DNA of 64,000 nt from assembly GCF_001307105.1 (NCBI RefSeq), contig NZ_LGYN01000001.1, positions 124,001 through 188,000 on the forward strand. The letters run 5' to 3'. This document shows positions 1 to 9,590 of this stretch, in pieces. How positions within the stretch are numbered: the first letter of the stretch is position 1; each line of letters starts with the position of its first letter. Position numbers and translations under genes: made by a program. Below the pieces are notes generated by a model that did no database searches, was not told the DNA's origin, and saw only the letters and a list, made by a program, of their open reading frames with translations. This DNA is from Bacillus australimaris. Lineage in GTDB: Bacteria; Bacillota; Bacilli; Bacillales; Bacillaceae.

Positions 1-3000
1 GCTCATGATAAATGTTTGTTTTTGTTCACTTAGCTGCTCGAGCGCTTCTTTTTCATATCTTTCAGTAAAGGCCTTTACCATCATGTCATATCTGCTCAAT
101 AATTCTTCTTTTTCTTTATCTGCCCATTTAGTCGTTAATTCGAGAAGAACATCTCGAACTGCTTCAATAAACGCAGCCTTCTCGTTCTGTTCAAAGAAAG
201 CTTTCGCTGATTTTTGCTTCTTTAAAAGCGGCTCAAACGGCGCCAGATCCGCTTCGACTTCAATTTGTTTCAGCTCCGCATTTTTTTCATCTGGCGGCGA
301 CAGCCGGAGAGAAAAGTAAGGATCTTCTGCACATGCCGCCTGCAAACCTTTCTCCCACTCCTCTTGGAAGTATTGAAGGATAAACGATTCCATTCGAATA
401 TCAAGCGCCTTGATCTCCTGCACAAATTCAAATTCATAATCCTTCAGCGCCTGTTCAAGCGCTTTTTTTAGCTGCTCCCTGAAGTTTCCTTGAGATATTC
501 CAGGGTAAAAAGCTGTCTTTAACAGATCATTCGCAAATAGTGACAGGCGCTGAACAATATGGTAAAGCTGTTCGAGCAAATCCTTTTTCACACTTTCCGT
601 CACTAGTTTAGATTGTTTTATATGACTCATTTGATCAACGATGGCGTCATAGGATGTGTCGATCTTTTTCTTTTCTACTTGCTTTTCATCTTCTGACTGA
701 TGCAGCGTCTCATGCAGCTTGTCGACTGTCCTACATAATGTACTGGCTTCAAAATATAGAAGCTCGATCGCATCTTTCGTTAATTCTTCCTCGATAAAAT
801 AGTCGAGCTGTTTTCTAAGCTGTGCATATCGATTATAAGGTGACTGCCCCTTTCCTTCGATCTCTTCTTTACTGGATACATGATGAAGGTTTGGGTTTCG
901 GATGCCTTCTTTTGTTAGCTCATTTTTCACATAGTCAAACACAGTTTCAAGCTCTGCTTGATCCTTTGCGAGGTCAGCTGCATTGATAATAAAGAACATT
1001 TTATCCATGCTGAATGAATCTTTTACAAGCCCAAGTTTACGTAAAAATGACCGATCTGCCTTTGAAAAAGAATGCTGGTAGTAAGTTAAATAAAGAAGCG
1101 CATCTGCGTCCTTCATATATTGAAAGGCAATCTCTGTATGACGCTTATTCATACTGCTGGCACCTGGTGTATCAACAATTGTCAGTCCTTTATCTGTTAA
1201 AGGTGTATGTAAATACACCGTCACTTCCTTCACTACACAAGAAACAGCCTCTTCTGCCACATATGGCTTTAATTCTTGAAGGGTGACATTGAGCGGCGTT
1301 TGCTTTTGAATGTATTCATGGAATCTTTCATGCGCGTTTAAAAAATGGTCAACAATGATGTAGTGATCCTGTTCAAGCTGTCTTTTTTTCAGCGTTCTTT
1401 CTAGTTTCGCTTTAAACGTATCGCCCTTTTCTTCTGTGATAGAAAAACCGAGTATCTGATCGAGCTCGTCTAATATATCCTGCTCGGATTTGAACACCAC
1501 TTTTACACTTTCATGCGGATGATCATCCGTTGGCCGCGTCAGCTTATTGATCGTTGCCGTAGTTGGTGTAGGAGACGATGGCAGCACCTTTCTCCCAACA
1601 AGGGCATTGGCAAATGAAGATTTCCCCGAGCTAAAAGCGCCGAATAAGGCGAGAGTGAATTCTTTCGCTTGAAGCCGCTTTGTTCGTTTTTCAAAGGACT
1701 TTCTTTGAGATTGAAGCGCGTCTAATGGCAATAACATGTGAGAAAGCCGCTCAAACTGATCAATCGACTGCGCAGTGGTAATATGCTGTGACCGACGCGT
1801 TTGATCAAGCTCCTGCTGCTGATTGTCTTTCTCGCTTTCTTTTGCATGAGTTGACGCCTGATTCTTTTTTAGCTGGTCGTGCTGCATCCGTTGTTTTTTC
1901 TCATAGAACCAGCCTTCTTCGACCTGTTCATCCGTTCCATTTTGCCAAATATCCCACACATGCTCAATATCTCTTCTGATTTGTTCATTTTTCTCAATGC
2001 ATTTCTCCAGCGTTTGGAGCTCTTGTATTGCTTGAGTCCAATTTTCTTGCTGTCCCGCCTTTTTCTTCATGAGCTGGGTTTTCAGTGTCTCCGTCATTTG
2101 TTCAATCAATGGCATTACTTTCTGTTTGGCCTGTCTTTTTAGGGCTTCACCAACATCTTTCGAATATTGAAGCACGTATTCATTTGAGAACGTCGCACCA
2201 TGATGAATGACGTTTTCAAGCAGTGATTCTTCTACAGGTGTTTCAAATGACATCACTTGATTTAATAACTCTTCACCAAGCTCATAATGCTTGACTTCTT
2301 TTTTTAGCAGCTCAGCAATATGCCAGTCCACTTCTGCTTTCATTCTCGCTTTGACATCTGCTAAGAAATCGTTTGCCCGTCTTTCTTTTTCCTGCTCGGT
2401 TTTATTTTTAGCGAACAAGAGCCCAACCTTAAAGCCAGGTGCTTTCGATTCTATATAGTCACTTGCGAGCTCCCTCATTTTAAACGGGGTTAGGTTTGCA
2501 TTTTTTAAAATGTTTTCGACTTCAGAAGACACTTTATCTTCTAACTGTTTTGCTCCATTTTCTATGAAGCGGCTTTTCTCTTCAAGTTCCTTGACTGTTT
2601 TTCTTTTTTCTTGGAGCTGTGAATCAAGGTCCTCTTCCTGCAGCTCTTCTTTTAACGAGTCAATATGTTCTTTTAAGACATGCTCAATTTTCTGCTCAGT
2701 ATAGGCGCGGAGCGATGCTTTCGGTAACGTTTGCAGTTCTTGCAGCTTCTCGATTAAACGAAGCATTTCGTTTCTAGGGTGCGCCGCATCGGTTACGGAT
2801 GTAAAGTATAGATGTTCTTCTTCAATGCCCTCTTTAAGGAGCATGTCAACCACTTGACTTTTGTAGTCTTCAAACGCTGTCTCATGCTCATCATGTCGAT
2901 CGACTTGATTTACGATAAAATAAAGATTTGGCACTTTCTCTTTAATGGAACGAATGAAACGGACGTTTTCCTCTGAATGAACATGATTGTAGTGAACGAC

Positions 3001-3507
3001 ATAAAAAAGAGCATCTGCTTGATGAAGAATAGACGCAGCAGATAAAAAGTGGGCATGATCCGTTGAATCAATTCCGGGCGTATCAATCAGCGCCACTTTT
3101 TCTTCTAGTCCTCTATAGTCACCGCTGATTTCCACCATTTCAATTTGTTCCCCATCCTTACAAAAACGCTGTACGGCTTCTTTATCATAAGTCCCACTCA
3201 TTTTTGCAAAACGGCCATCAGAGGTGTGAAGCTGTACTTCACTCTCCCCTTTCCTCACGACGACCAAGTTTGCACTTGTTGGGATTGGACTCGTTGGCAG
3301 GATGTGCTCATGGAGCAGATGATTCACAAGTGATGATTTGCCGGCAGAATAGTGGCCGGTAAATGCGATATATACTTCTTCCTCTGCTTCCTTTTTAATA
3401 ATCGATGCAAGTTTGGCTGCGCGTTCATGATCATCCCTTTTGAGAAGGCTTTGATATAAAGCACCTGTAGTTTGAACGAGCGAATCTCGAATAGACAAGT
3501 CTTTCAT
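1..3507 (-). CDS. dynA: Dynamin-like membrane-remodelling GTPase DynA (C-terminus cut by window edge)
   Basis: Bacterial dynamin that tethers and fuses membranes in B. subtilis (also called YpbR). The reading frame is open from an ATG at 3507, preceded by an AAGGGG ribosome site, to the window edge: 1169 residues, about 24 short of the B. subtilis length as I recall it. Two full dynamin modules are fused in tandem. The first has the P-loop GHYSAGKSS at residues 51-59 and a DTPGID switch. The second has GAFSSGKSS near residue 625 and DTPGAS. Long charged helical stretches follow each GTPase domain. The downstream end is outside the window. Confidence 0.95.
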   Translation of the reverse strand, partial: MKDLSIRDSLVQTTGALYQSLLKRDDHERAAKLASIIKKEAEEEVYIAFTGHYSAGKSSLVNHLLHEHILPTSPIPTSANLVVVRKGESEVQLHTSDGRFAKMSGTYDKEAVQRFCKDGEQIEMVEISGDYRGLEEKVALIDTPGIDSTDHAHFLSAASILHQADALFYVVHYNHVHSEENVRFIRSIKEKVPNLYFIVNQVDRHDEHETAFEDYKSQVVDMLLKEGIEEEHLYFTSVTDAAHPRNEMLRLIEKLQELQTLPKASLRAYTEQKIEHVLKEHIDSLKEELQEEDLDSQLQEKRKTVKELEEKSRFIENGAKQLEDKVSSEVENILKNANLTPFKMRELASDYIESKAPGFKVGLLFAKNKTEQEKERRANDFLADVKARMKAEVDWHIAELLKKEVKHYELGEELLNQVMSFETPVEESLLENVIHHGATFSNEYVLQYSKDVGEALKRQAKQKVMPLIEQMTETLKTQLMKKKAGQQENWTQAIQELQTLEKCIEKNEQIRRDIEHVWDIWQNGTDEQVEEGWFYEKKQRMQHDQLKKNQASTHAKESEKDNQQQELDQTRRSQHITTAQSIDQFERLSHMLLPLDALQSQRKSFEKRTKRLQAKEFTLALFGAFSSGKSSFANALVGRKVLPSSPTPTTATINKLTRPTDDHPHESVKVVFKSEQDILDELDQILGFSITEEKGDTFKAKLERTLKKRQLEQDHYIIVDHFLNAHERFHEYIQKQTPLNVTLQELKPYVAEEAVSCVVKEVTVYLHTPLTDKGLTIVDTPGASSMNKRHTEIAFQYMKDADALLYLTYYQHSFSKADRSFLRKLGLVKDSFSMDKMFFIINAADLAKDQAELETVFDYVKNELTKEGIRNPNLHHVSSKEEIEGKGQSPYNRYAQLRKQLDYFIEEELTKDAIELLYFEASTLCRTVDKLHETLHQSEDEKQVEKKKIDTSYDAIVDQMSHIKQSKLVTESVKKDLLEQLYHIVQRLSLFANDLLKTAFYPGISQGNFREQLKKALEQALKDYEFEFVQEIKALDIRMESFILQYFQEEWEKGLQAACAEDPYFSLRLSPPDEKNAELKQIEVEADLAPFEPLLKKQKSAKAFFEQNEKAAFIEAVRDVLLELTTKWADKEKEELLSRYDMMVKAFTERYEKEALEQLSEQKQTFIMS

Positions 3508-3600
3508 GACGATACCCCTTTGTTTTTAGAAAAGTCAGTTATGTATGTGATACCATTTTACACAAAATAAAGAGATATTTCTTCTGATCTGAGGAAATAA

Positions 3601-3656
3601 AAAAAATCTGCTGCCCGATCAGTCGCAATTGACTGCGATCAGGAAGCAGATTTTTT
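3601..3656 (-). terminator. Rho-independent terminator overlapping the end of the small Fur-boxed gene
   Basis: Arms AAATCTGCT and AGCAGATTT close a long imperfect hairpin (inner stem CAGTC/GACTG), followed on the minus strand by a run of eight T. The stop codon of the 30-residue ORF lies inside the stem, so the hairpin ends that transcript just before dynA. Confidence 0.75.
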
Positions 3657-3731
3657 AGAAACACCTTTTAATACGAAGCCAATTAGCAGGCTGTATACAC
3701 AGACCGTACCGAGTAAGAAAACCATTGTCAT
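3639..3731 (-). CDS. 30-residue small membrane protein behind Fur boxes
   Basis: Short ORF starting at ATG 3731, directly after GGTGATC, which matches the extended Shine-Dalgarno complement. An in-frame ATG at 3746 would add five residues. The product has one hydrophobic segment (residues 3-24, including VFLLGTVCVYSLLIGF) and a basic tail, KGVSKKSAS. The gene stands alone between ypbQ and dynA, with its own promoter overlapped by Fur-like boxes and its own terminator. B. subtilis has a 29-residue Fur-regulated protein, FbpC, and this could be its counterpart; I cannot confirm that by alignment. Function unknown; an iron-starvation role is inferred only from the promoter. Confidence 0.6.
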   Translation of the reverse strand: MTMVFLLGTVCVYSLLIGFVLKGVSKKSAS

Positions 3732-3756
3732 GTGATCACCGTCCATCCTTCATGAT

Positions 3757-3808
3757 TGAGAATGCTTATCATTAATGAAAGTGTATCACAATTGATAATG
3801 ATTTTCAA
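3757..3808 (-). promoter_or_regulatory. Sigma-A promoter overlapped by two Fur-box-like sites
   Basis: On the minus strand the -35 TTGAAA (3803-3808) and -10 TACACT (3780-3785) are 17 bases apart. A 15-base site at 3793-3807, TGATAATGATTTTCA, differs from the 7-1-7 Fur consensus at one position and covers the -35 and part of the spacer. A second site at 3757-3771, TGAGAATGCTTATCA, has two mismatches and lies just downstream of the -10. The arrangement predicts repression by Fur-Fe. Confidence 0.75.
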
Positions 3809-3810
3809 TA

Positions 3811-4320
3811 TTAATTTAACAAATACTGATTGAGCGCCTTCTCTTCTGTTTGAATTCTCACAGCCATCATCCATGCATTTAAACATGTGAACAAAATGGC
3901 TGTAAAATAGGCATTAAACAAAAGCGGGATCAGCATAAGTTCAATCGCTACCACTACATAGTTAGGATGCTTTAACCAGCGATATGGCCCTTTTTTGACA
4001 ATTATCGCATTTGGCACGACTAAAATCTTTGTATTCCAGTACGTCCCAAGAGAACACAATGCCCAGTATCGAATGACCTGTGTTGCCAGCAGGAAAACAA
4101 GCAGCACAAGAAAATAGCGGGACGTCTCCCTATTGAACACCCATACCTCAACGATGAGTGAGAGAAAAAAAGCCGCATGCATAGCGACCATATAGGGGTA
4201 ATGACTAGCACCAAATTCAATGGCACCTATTGCTTTTACTTTCCTTTCATTTCTTTTAGCCACGAGCATTTCAATGAGCCGCTGACAACCGAAGATACCA
4301 ATGACGAGCCAAATGATCAT
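3811..4320 (-). CDS. ypbQ: YpbQ/BpsB, isoprenylcysteine methyltransferase-like polyketide O-methyltransferase
   Basis: Polytopic membrane protein of 169 residues from ATG 4320. The ATGA overlap with the bcsA stop shows translational coupling. Hydrophobic segments lie near residues 1-15, 45-65, 70-95 and 130-160. The KHPNYV stretch before the last segment is typical of the ICMT-like methyltransferase fold, which uses S-adenosylmethionine at the membrane. In B. subtilis the homologue BpsB methylates alkylpyrones made by the neighbouring type III polyketide synthase. Same operon here, so same role inferred. Confidence 0.88.
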   Translation of the reverse strand: MIIWLVIGIFGCQRLIEMLVAKRNERKVKAIGAIEFGASHYPYMVAMHAAFFLSLIVEVWVFNRETSRYFLVLLVFLLATQVIRYWALCSLGTYWNTKILVVPNAIIVKKGPYRWLKHPNYVVVAIELMLIPLLFNAYFTAILFTCLNAWMMAVRIQTEEKALNQYLLN

Positions 4321-5417
4321 GACAGGGCCTCCTCCCATTTCATGAGCAGCAGCTCTGAGGAAAAGCCCGGGCCTAGTGCTCCGCAAAGACCCATATCTCC
4401 TTTTTCAGCTGATTGGTGCTCAAGATAATGCTTGATGACATACATCACTGTGGCAGAGGACATATTTCCGTGTTGTTTGAGTACCTCTTTTGAAGAAAAA
4501 AGCTGATCCTCTTTTAAGGATAAACTTTCAACATAAGCATCAATTACTTTTTTTCCTCCAGGATGGGCAAGAAAAACCGATAGGTCTTCTGCCGAATACC
4601 CTTGCTGCTCTAAAAATTGATCGACCTGCTCTTTTAACCAGCCTGAAATAATGGAAGGAATGTCGCGGGAGAAAATGACCCGAAAGCCGTCACTTGTAAA
4701 TTTCCAGCCCATCACATCCTCAGACTCTTTCATTGTGACGGATTGTGTACCTAGCACTTTAGGGACTGTTTTTAGATGAGCGTATTCAGATACCCCTTTT
4801 TCTCCAGTTAACAGTACCGCCGCTGTCCCGTCTCCGAACAAGGATGTACCGATTAAATTGCTTTTTGATTGATCCTGCGGCTGAAAGGTTAAACTGCAAA
4901 GCTCACAGGCGACGACCAGCACCTTTGCTTCTGGAAATGCTTTTATGTATTCGTAAGCCCGGGACAATCCTGCCGCTCCGCCCCCGCACCCCAAACCCCA
5001 GATCGGTACTCGTTTCGTATAAGGCGAAAAAGGAAGAACGTTCATCAGTTTTGCATCAAGGCTTGGCGTTGACAATCCGGTACTTGAAATAAAAAACAAT
5101 GCATCAATCTCATCAAACGGAATCGGTTTTTTCAGAAATGCTTTCTCCTGAAGACAGTGTACGATCGCTTCTTTTGCATGAACCAATGCCTTTTCCAAAT
5201 AGATATTGTTTTTCTCTTCAAAAGAGTGGTGCTTCTGATACCATTCAATAGGCTGCACAAACTGTCTGCTCTCGATTTCTCCATTTTGAAAAGCTCTCAG
5301 CAGCCGGTCAATATCTTTAAACGATCGTTTAAATTGAGATCTAGCGAAATCAGCCGCTGTTTTCTGATCTACATGATTCTTTGGCAGACTTGTTCCAGCT
5401 GAAAGAATATACGCCAT
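4317..5417 (-). CDS. bcsA: Type III polyketide synthase (chalcone synthase-like) BcsA/BpsA
   Basis: Homodimeric condensing enzyme making triketide and tetraketide alkylpyrones from long-chain acyl-CoA and malonyl-CoA. The ATG at 5417 has AGAGGTG at good spacing; an upstream in-frame GTG at 5426 overlaps that site and is unlikely. The 366 residues match the usual length. The catalytic Cys is C144 in GLGCGGGAAG. The His is in FLAHPGGKK and the Asn in KQHGNMSSAT, completing the Cys-His-Asn triad. First gene of a two-gene operon with ypbQ. Confidence 0.95.
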   Translation of the reverse strand: MAYILSAGTSLPKNHVDQKTAADFARSQFKRSFKDIDRLLRAFQNGEIESRQFVQPIEWYQKHHSFEEKNNIYLEKALVHAKEAIVHCLQEKAFLKKPIPFDEIDALFFISSTGLSTPSLDAKLMNVLPFSPYTKRVPIWGLGCGGGAAGLSRAYEYIKAFPEAKVLVVACELCSLTFQPQDQSKSNLIGTSLFGDGTAAVLLTGEKGVSEYAHLKTVPKVLGTQSVTMKESEDVMGWKFTSDGFRVIFSRDIPSIISGWLKEQVDQFLEQQGYSAEDLSVFLAHPGGKKVIDAYVESLSLKEDQLFSSKEVLKQHGNMSSATVMYVIKHYLEHQSAEKGDMGLCGALGPGFSSELLLMKWEEALS

Positions 5418-5522
5418 TGGCTTCACCTCTTTTTTCGGTTAATATCCCCTAATGAAAAAAGGATATACATGCCAATTTGTCACAATTCAGTCAAAATATT
5501 TTCCTTCGTCTAACTTTTTGTC

Positions 5523-5551
5523 TTGACGACAATTGATAAATATTGGATAAT
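5523..5551 (+). promoter_or_regulatory. Strong sigma-A promoter for the candidate small RNA
   Basis: TTGACG (5523-5528) and GATAAT (5546-5551) are separated by exactly 17 bases. It points away from bcsA into a stretch without a credible ORF that ends in a terminator about 65 bases later. This makes an independent short transcript likely. Confidence 0.65.
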
Positions 5552-5557
5552 GTAGGT

Positions 5558-5621
5558 GAAAACATGATGTAGTTTTCCTCCTTCACAGGTTCGTTCTAAG
5601 CCAAGCGAACCTGCTTTTTTT
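5558..5621 (+). ncRNA. Candidate CU-rich trans-acting small RNA (about 65 nt)
   Basis: The predicted start is seven bases after a strong -10. The transcript contains an unpaired pyrimidine-rich stretch, TTTTCCTCCTTCAC (5573-5586), complementary to Shine-Dalgarno sequences. It ends in a hairpin with CAGGTTCG (5586-5593) pairing to CGAACCTG (5606-5613) and seven T (5615-5621). This is the layout of Gram-positive regulatory RNAs such as FsrA and RoxS, but the sequence is not one I recognise. No coding capacity beyond an AUG-AUG-UAG. A short untranslated read-out is the alternative. Confidence 0.5.
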
Positions 5622-5625
5622 ATGC

Positions 5626-5653
5626 AAAAAAACACTTCTAAAAGAGAAGTGTT
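5626..5653 (-). terminator. Terminator of the 83-residue orphan gene
   Basis: AACACTTCT (5631-5639) pairs with AGAAGTGTT (5645-5653) around a five-base loop, with a T run on the minus strand (plus-strand A at 5626-5630). A second GC-rich hairpin-like repeat, AACCCC/GGGGTT, lies at 5664-5695. Confidence 0.65.
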
Positions 5654-5751
5654 CAGACCGTAGAACCCCCCTTTACTTTAAATAAAAGTGGGGTTTTCAC
5701 TATAATTATAAAGGGTTTACGCTGGACATAGTGTTTTCGATGTAAGGTGTT

Positions 5752-6003
5752 TTATATCCAACAAAATAAATCCTTTTGAATCACAAGCGTATGAAATGAA
5801 TAAGCAAATGACTTTTCACGTTCACCTTTTACATAGTAGCCAATCTCTGATTCAGTTGTACTGACTTTGATTTCTTTTGTTTCTTCTTTATTTTGTAGTG
5901 GTACGAGCTTTTCTCTATGTTTTTTGAGATTAATCGCCTCTGTCTCCACTTTCCACATAAGCACCCTTTTTTCAATGAAATCGTCATTATACAACACTTT
6001 CAT
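5752..6003 (-). CDS. Hypothetical protein, 83 residues
   Basis: The ATG at 6003 is preceded by AAAGGGAGA at suitable spacing. The gene is flanked downstream by a good terminator on its own strand, so expression is plausible. The product is charged, with no signal peptide or membrane segment. A Lys/Glu-rich middle (NLKKHREKLVPLQNKEETKE) is followed by a beta-prone end with a terminal CWI. I do not recognise a family. It lies in a patch that B. subtilis lacks between bcsA and pbuX. Confidence 0.55.
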   Translation of the reverse strand: MKVLYNDDFIEKRVLMWKVETEAINLKKHREKLVPLQNKEETKEIKVSTTESEIGYYVKGEREKSFAYSFHTLVIQKDLFCWI

Positions 6004-6299
6004 AAGGAATCTCCCTTTCGCTTCGAATTAATGGTCAAATCTGCTGCTATCTTAGCGTATAAATGTTAACGTTTCGATCATTATTCAGAAGGATTTTATT
6101 TAAACATGAATGGATCACCTTTTTTTGCTGATCAACACAAAGTAACAACCATAAATTTCTAATTCATTTGAATTTTCTATATTAAGAAGGATTTTTTCCA
6201 CTATATACATAATCAATATGAGTACCAAGAAAAACAGTGAAAAAAGAAAGAATCTACAACATGGTTCAGCTCAAAATTTAATTGACTGGAGTGATTATA
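6004..6299. other. AT-rich intergenic stretch upstream of the deacetylase gene
   Basis: About 300 bases holding the divergent 5' regions of the 83-residue orphan and the deacetylase gene. I see no convincing sigma-A promoter pair and no hairpin with a T run. A 63-codon frame at 6218-6409 lacks a ribosome site and runs into the deacetylase gene. Confidence 0.5.
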
Positions 6300-7154
6300 A
6301 TGAAAAAGGTTTCCAAAAAAAAGACACCCTACAACACGATACTTCTCTCAAAGGTAATTGGTTTAGTGCTTCTTACACTGTTTCTCTTTTTTATCTGGGA
6401 TATGTCTAAACCCCATTTGCAGGCGACAAATGGGCAAACAAAAAATGTTGCCAGCAGTGACTTCCGTGACACAAGCATCAGTCTGAAAGCAAAAGATCAG
6501 TCTACAAGAACATTGGATACACATTTTAAGACCAATCCAAACCAACAGGCAACGAATAAAACGGTCTTTTTAACATTTGATGATGGTCCTTCTGCTACAT
6601 CAAATCAGCTGTTAAATGTATTAAAAGCACATCACGTGAAGGCGACGTTCTTCATGCTTGGACCGCAAATCCAAGCACACCAATCAGCTGTGAAAAGACT
6701 TTATCAAGAAGGACATCAATTAGGTCTTCATGGCATGACGCATGATATAAACCTCTTTTATCAGAACAGCGAGTCTCCCGCAAATGAAATGAGAGAAGCT
6801 CAGCGTATTCTTGCCTCTGTTACAGGCGTCTACAGCCGTCTTGTAAGAACCCCCTATGGCAGTGTTCCAAATTTAACATATCATCAAAAAGTACGTTTAA
6901 ACCAAAATGGCTTTATTTACTGGGACTGGACGATTGATAGCCTTGACTGGAGATATAAAAACTCACAATATGTTCCAGAGGTATTGAATCAATTGGAAAT
7001 GTTTGAGAAAAATAAACCATGGGAACCAAAAGTTATATTAATGCATGATCAACCCTCTACCACAAACTATTTAGATAGCCTGATTATACAGCTAAAAGCA
7101 AAAGGCTATACATTTGCAGTCATTAACGAAACAATGCCGCCGGTACAACATTAA
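6300..7154 (+). CDS. Membrane-anchored polysaccharide deacetylase (NodB domain, carbohydrate esterase 4)
   Basis: ATG 6300 follows GGAGTGA, giving 284 residues. A basic N-terminus and hydrophobic segment at 13-33 form a signal anchor. The NodB domain runs from about 85 to 280. Motif 1 is TFDDGPS (D94, D95) and the zinc histidines are H144 and H148 in GLHGMTHD. Motif 3 is RTPYGS (R183-), and the distal catalytic His is H249 in LMHDQP. All metal and catalytic positions are kept, so an active metal-dependent deacetylase outside the membrane is expected, probably on peptidoglycan sugars. It resembles B. subtilis YheN-type proteins; substrate unproven. Single-gene unit. Confidence 0.88.
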   Translation: MKKVSKKKTPYNTILLSKVIGLVLLTLFLFFIWDMSKPHLQATNGQTKNVASSDFRDTSISLKAKDQSTRTLDTHFKTNPNQQATNKTVFLTFDDGPSATSNQLLNVLKAHHVKATFFMLGPQIQAHQSAVKRLYQEGHQLGLHGMTHDINLFYQNSESPANEMREAQRILASVTGVYSRLVRTPYGSVPNLTYHQKVRLNQNGFIYWDWTIDSLDWRYKNSQYVPEVLNQLEMFEKNKPWEPKVILMHDQPSTTNYLDSLIIQLKAKGYTFAVINETMPPVQH

Positions 7155-7168
7155 TAGTGCTAATCACA

Positions 7169-7198
7169 AAAAGCCCGTATCCAAAAGATGCGGGCTTT
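7169..7198 (+). terminator. Terminator after the deacetylase gene
   Basis: AAAGCCCG pairs with CGGGCTTT around a 13-base loop, 15 bases after the deacetylase stop codon. The T run is short, so it is a moderate terminator that could serve both strands. Confidence 0.6.
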
Positions 7199-7229
7199 CA
7201 GCTTGTAGACAAACCCTCACACGCTCCTT

Positions 7230-7249
7230 CCTAGGATCCTAGGTTTTTT
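7230..7249 (+). repeat. Perfect 14-base palindrome followed by T run
   Basis: CCTAGGATCCTAGG (7230-7243) is self-complementary and is followed by six T on the plus strand. It could form a short five-pair hairpin terminator, or simply be a palindromic site. Confidence 0.4.
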
Positions 7250-7265
7250 ATCAAGCTAAAAAGAA

Positions 7266-7336
7266 GACAAAGAGCTAAAATAAAAGGTCATTTTAGCTCT
7301 TTGTCCATAATCTGAACCCCTCTCCAAGAGAGGGGT

Positions 7337-7338
<2 letters not shown>
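7266..7338 (-). terminator. Double terminator behind pbuX
   Basis: The first hairpin (arms 7315-7324 and 7328-7337, AACCCCTCTC/GAGAGGGGTT) starts inside the pbuX stop codon. The second has perfect 16-base arms (7266-7281 and 7290-7305, GACAAAGAGCTAAAAT and its complement) with an 8-base loop and a T-rich tail on the minus strand. Confidence 0.75.
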
Positions 7339-9342
<2,004 letters not shown>

Positions 9343-9367
9343 TCAAACAAGAGCTGTTTCATTTTGC

Positions 9368-9440
9368 TCACTCATAGTCGGACCGTATCGGTGTCCGGTA
9401 GAAACTTGCGTGCCATCATCACGCGATTATATGAGTGTTA
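9368..9440 (-). promoter_or_regulatory. Guanine-class purine riboswitch aptamer (xpt leader)
   Basis: Read on the minus strand, the P1 strands are ACACTCATA and TATGAGTGAG. The two loop arms contain GGCACGC and the P3 strand CCGGACAC...GTCC, nearly identical to the B. subtilis xpt aptamer. The specificity base in GTCCGACTATG is C, the guanine/hypoxanthine-sensing form (adenine switches have U). Ligand binding stabilises P1 and frees the downstream terminator, turning off xpt-pbuX. Confidence 0.95.
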
Positions 9441-9450
9441 TAATGTTCAA

Positions 9451-9479
9451 ATTATAACAAGATTTCAGACGCTTGGAAA
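9451..9479 (-). promoter_or_regulatory. xpt-pbuX promoter
   Basis: A perfect minus-strand -10 TATAAT (9451-9456) lies 17 bases from a weak -35 TTTCCA (9474-9479). The expected start is near 9444, a few bases before the aptamer. Confidence 0.65.
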
Positions 9480-9554
9480 GCACTTTTCTAGAAAAATACC
9501 GAACTTAAATAATACATTAGACCTGAATGTTCGTTTTTAGAAAATTCAAGCATC

Positions 9555-9583
9555 AAAAAAGCACCCTTCTGACAAAAGGGTGC
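9555..9583 (-). terminator. Terminator of ypwA
   Basis: GCACCCTT (9561-9568) pairs with AAGGGTGC (9576-9583), with six T following on the minus strand. It lies a few bases after the ypwA stop codon. Confidence 0.8.
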
Positions 9584-9590
9584 CATTCTT

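Noticed and set aside
5554..5572. AGGTG followed by ATG-ATG-TAG at the start of the candidate small RNA
   Set aside because: The predicted transcription start falls within the AGGTG, so this two-codon frame is unlikely to be translated.
6218..6409. 63-codon plus-strand frame before the deacetylase gene
   Set aside because: No ribosome site, and it overlaps the well-supported deacetylase start in another frame.
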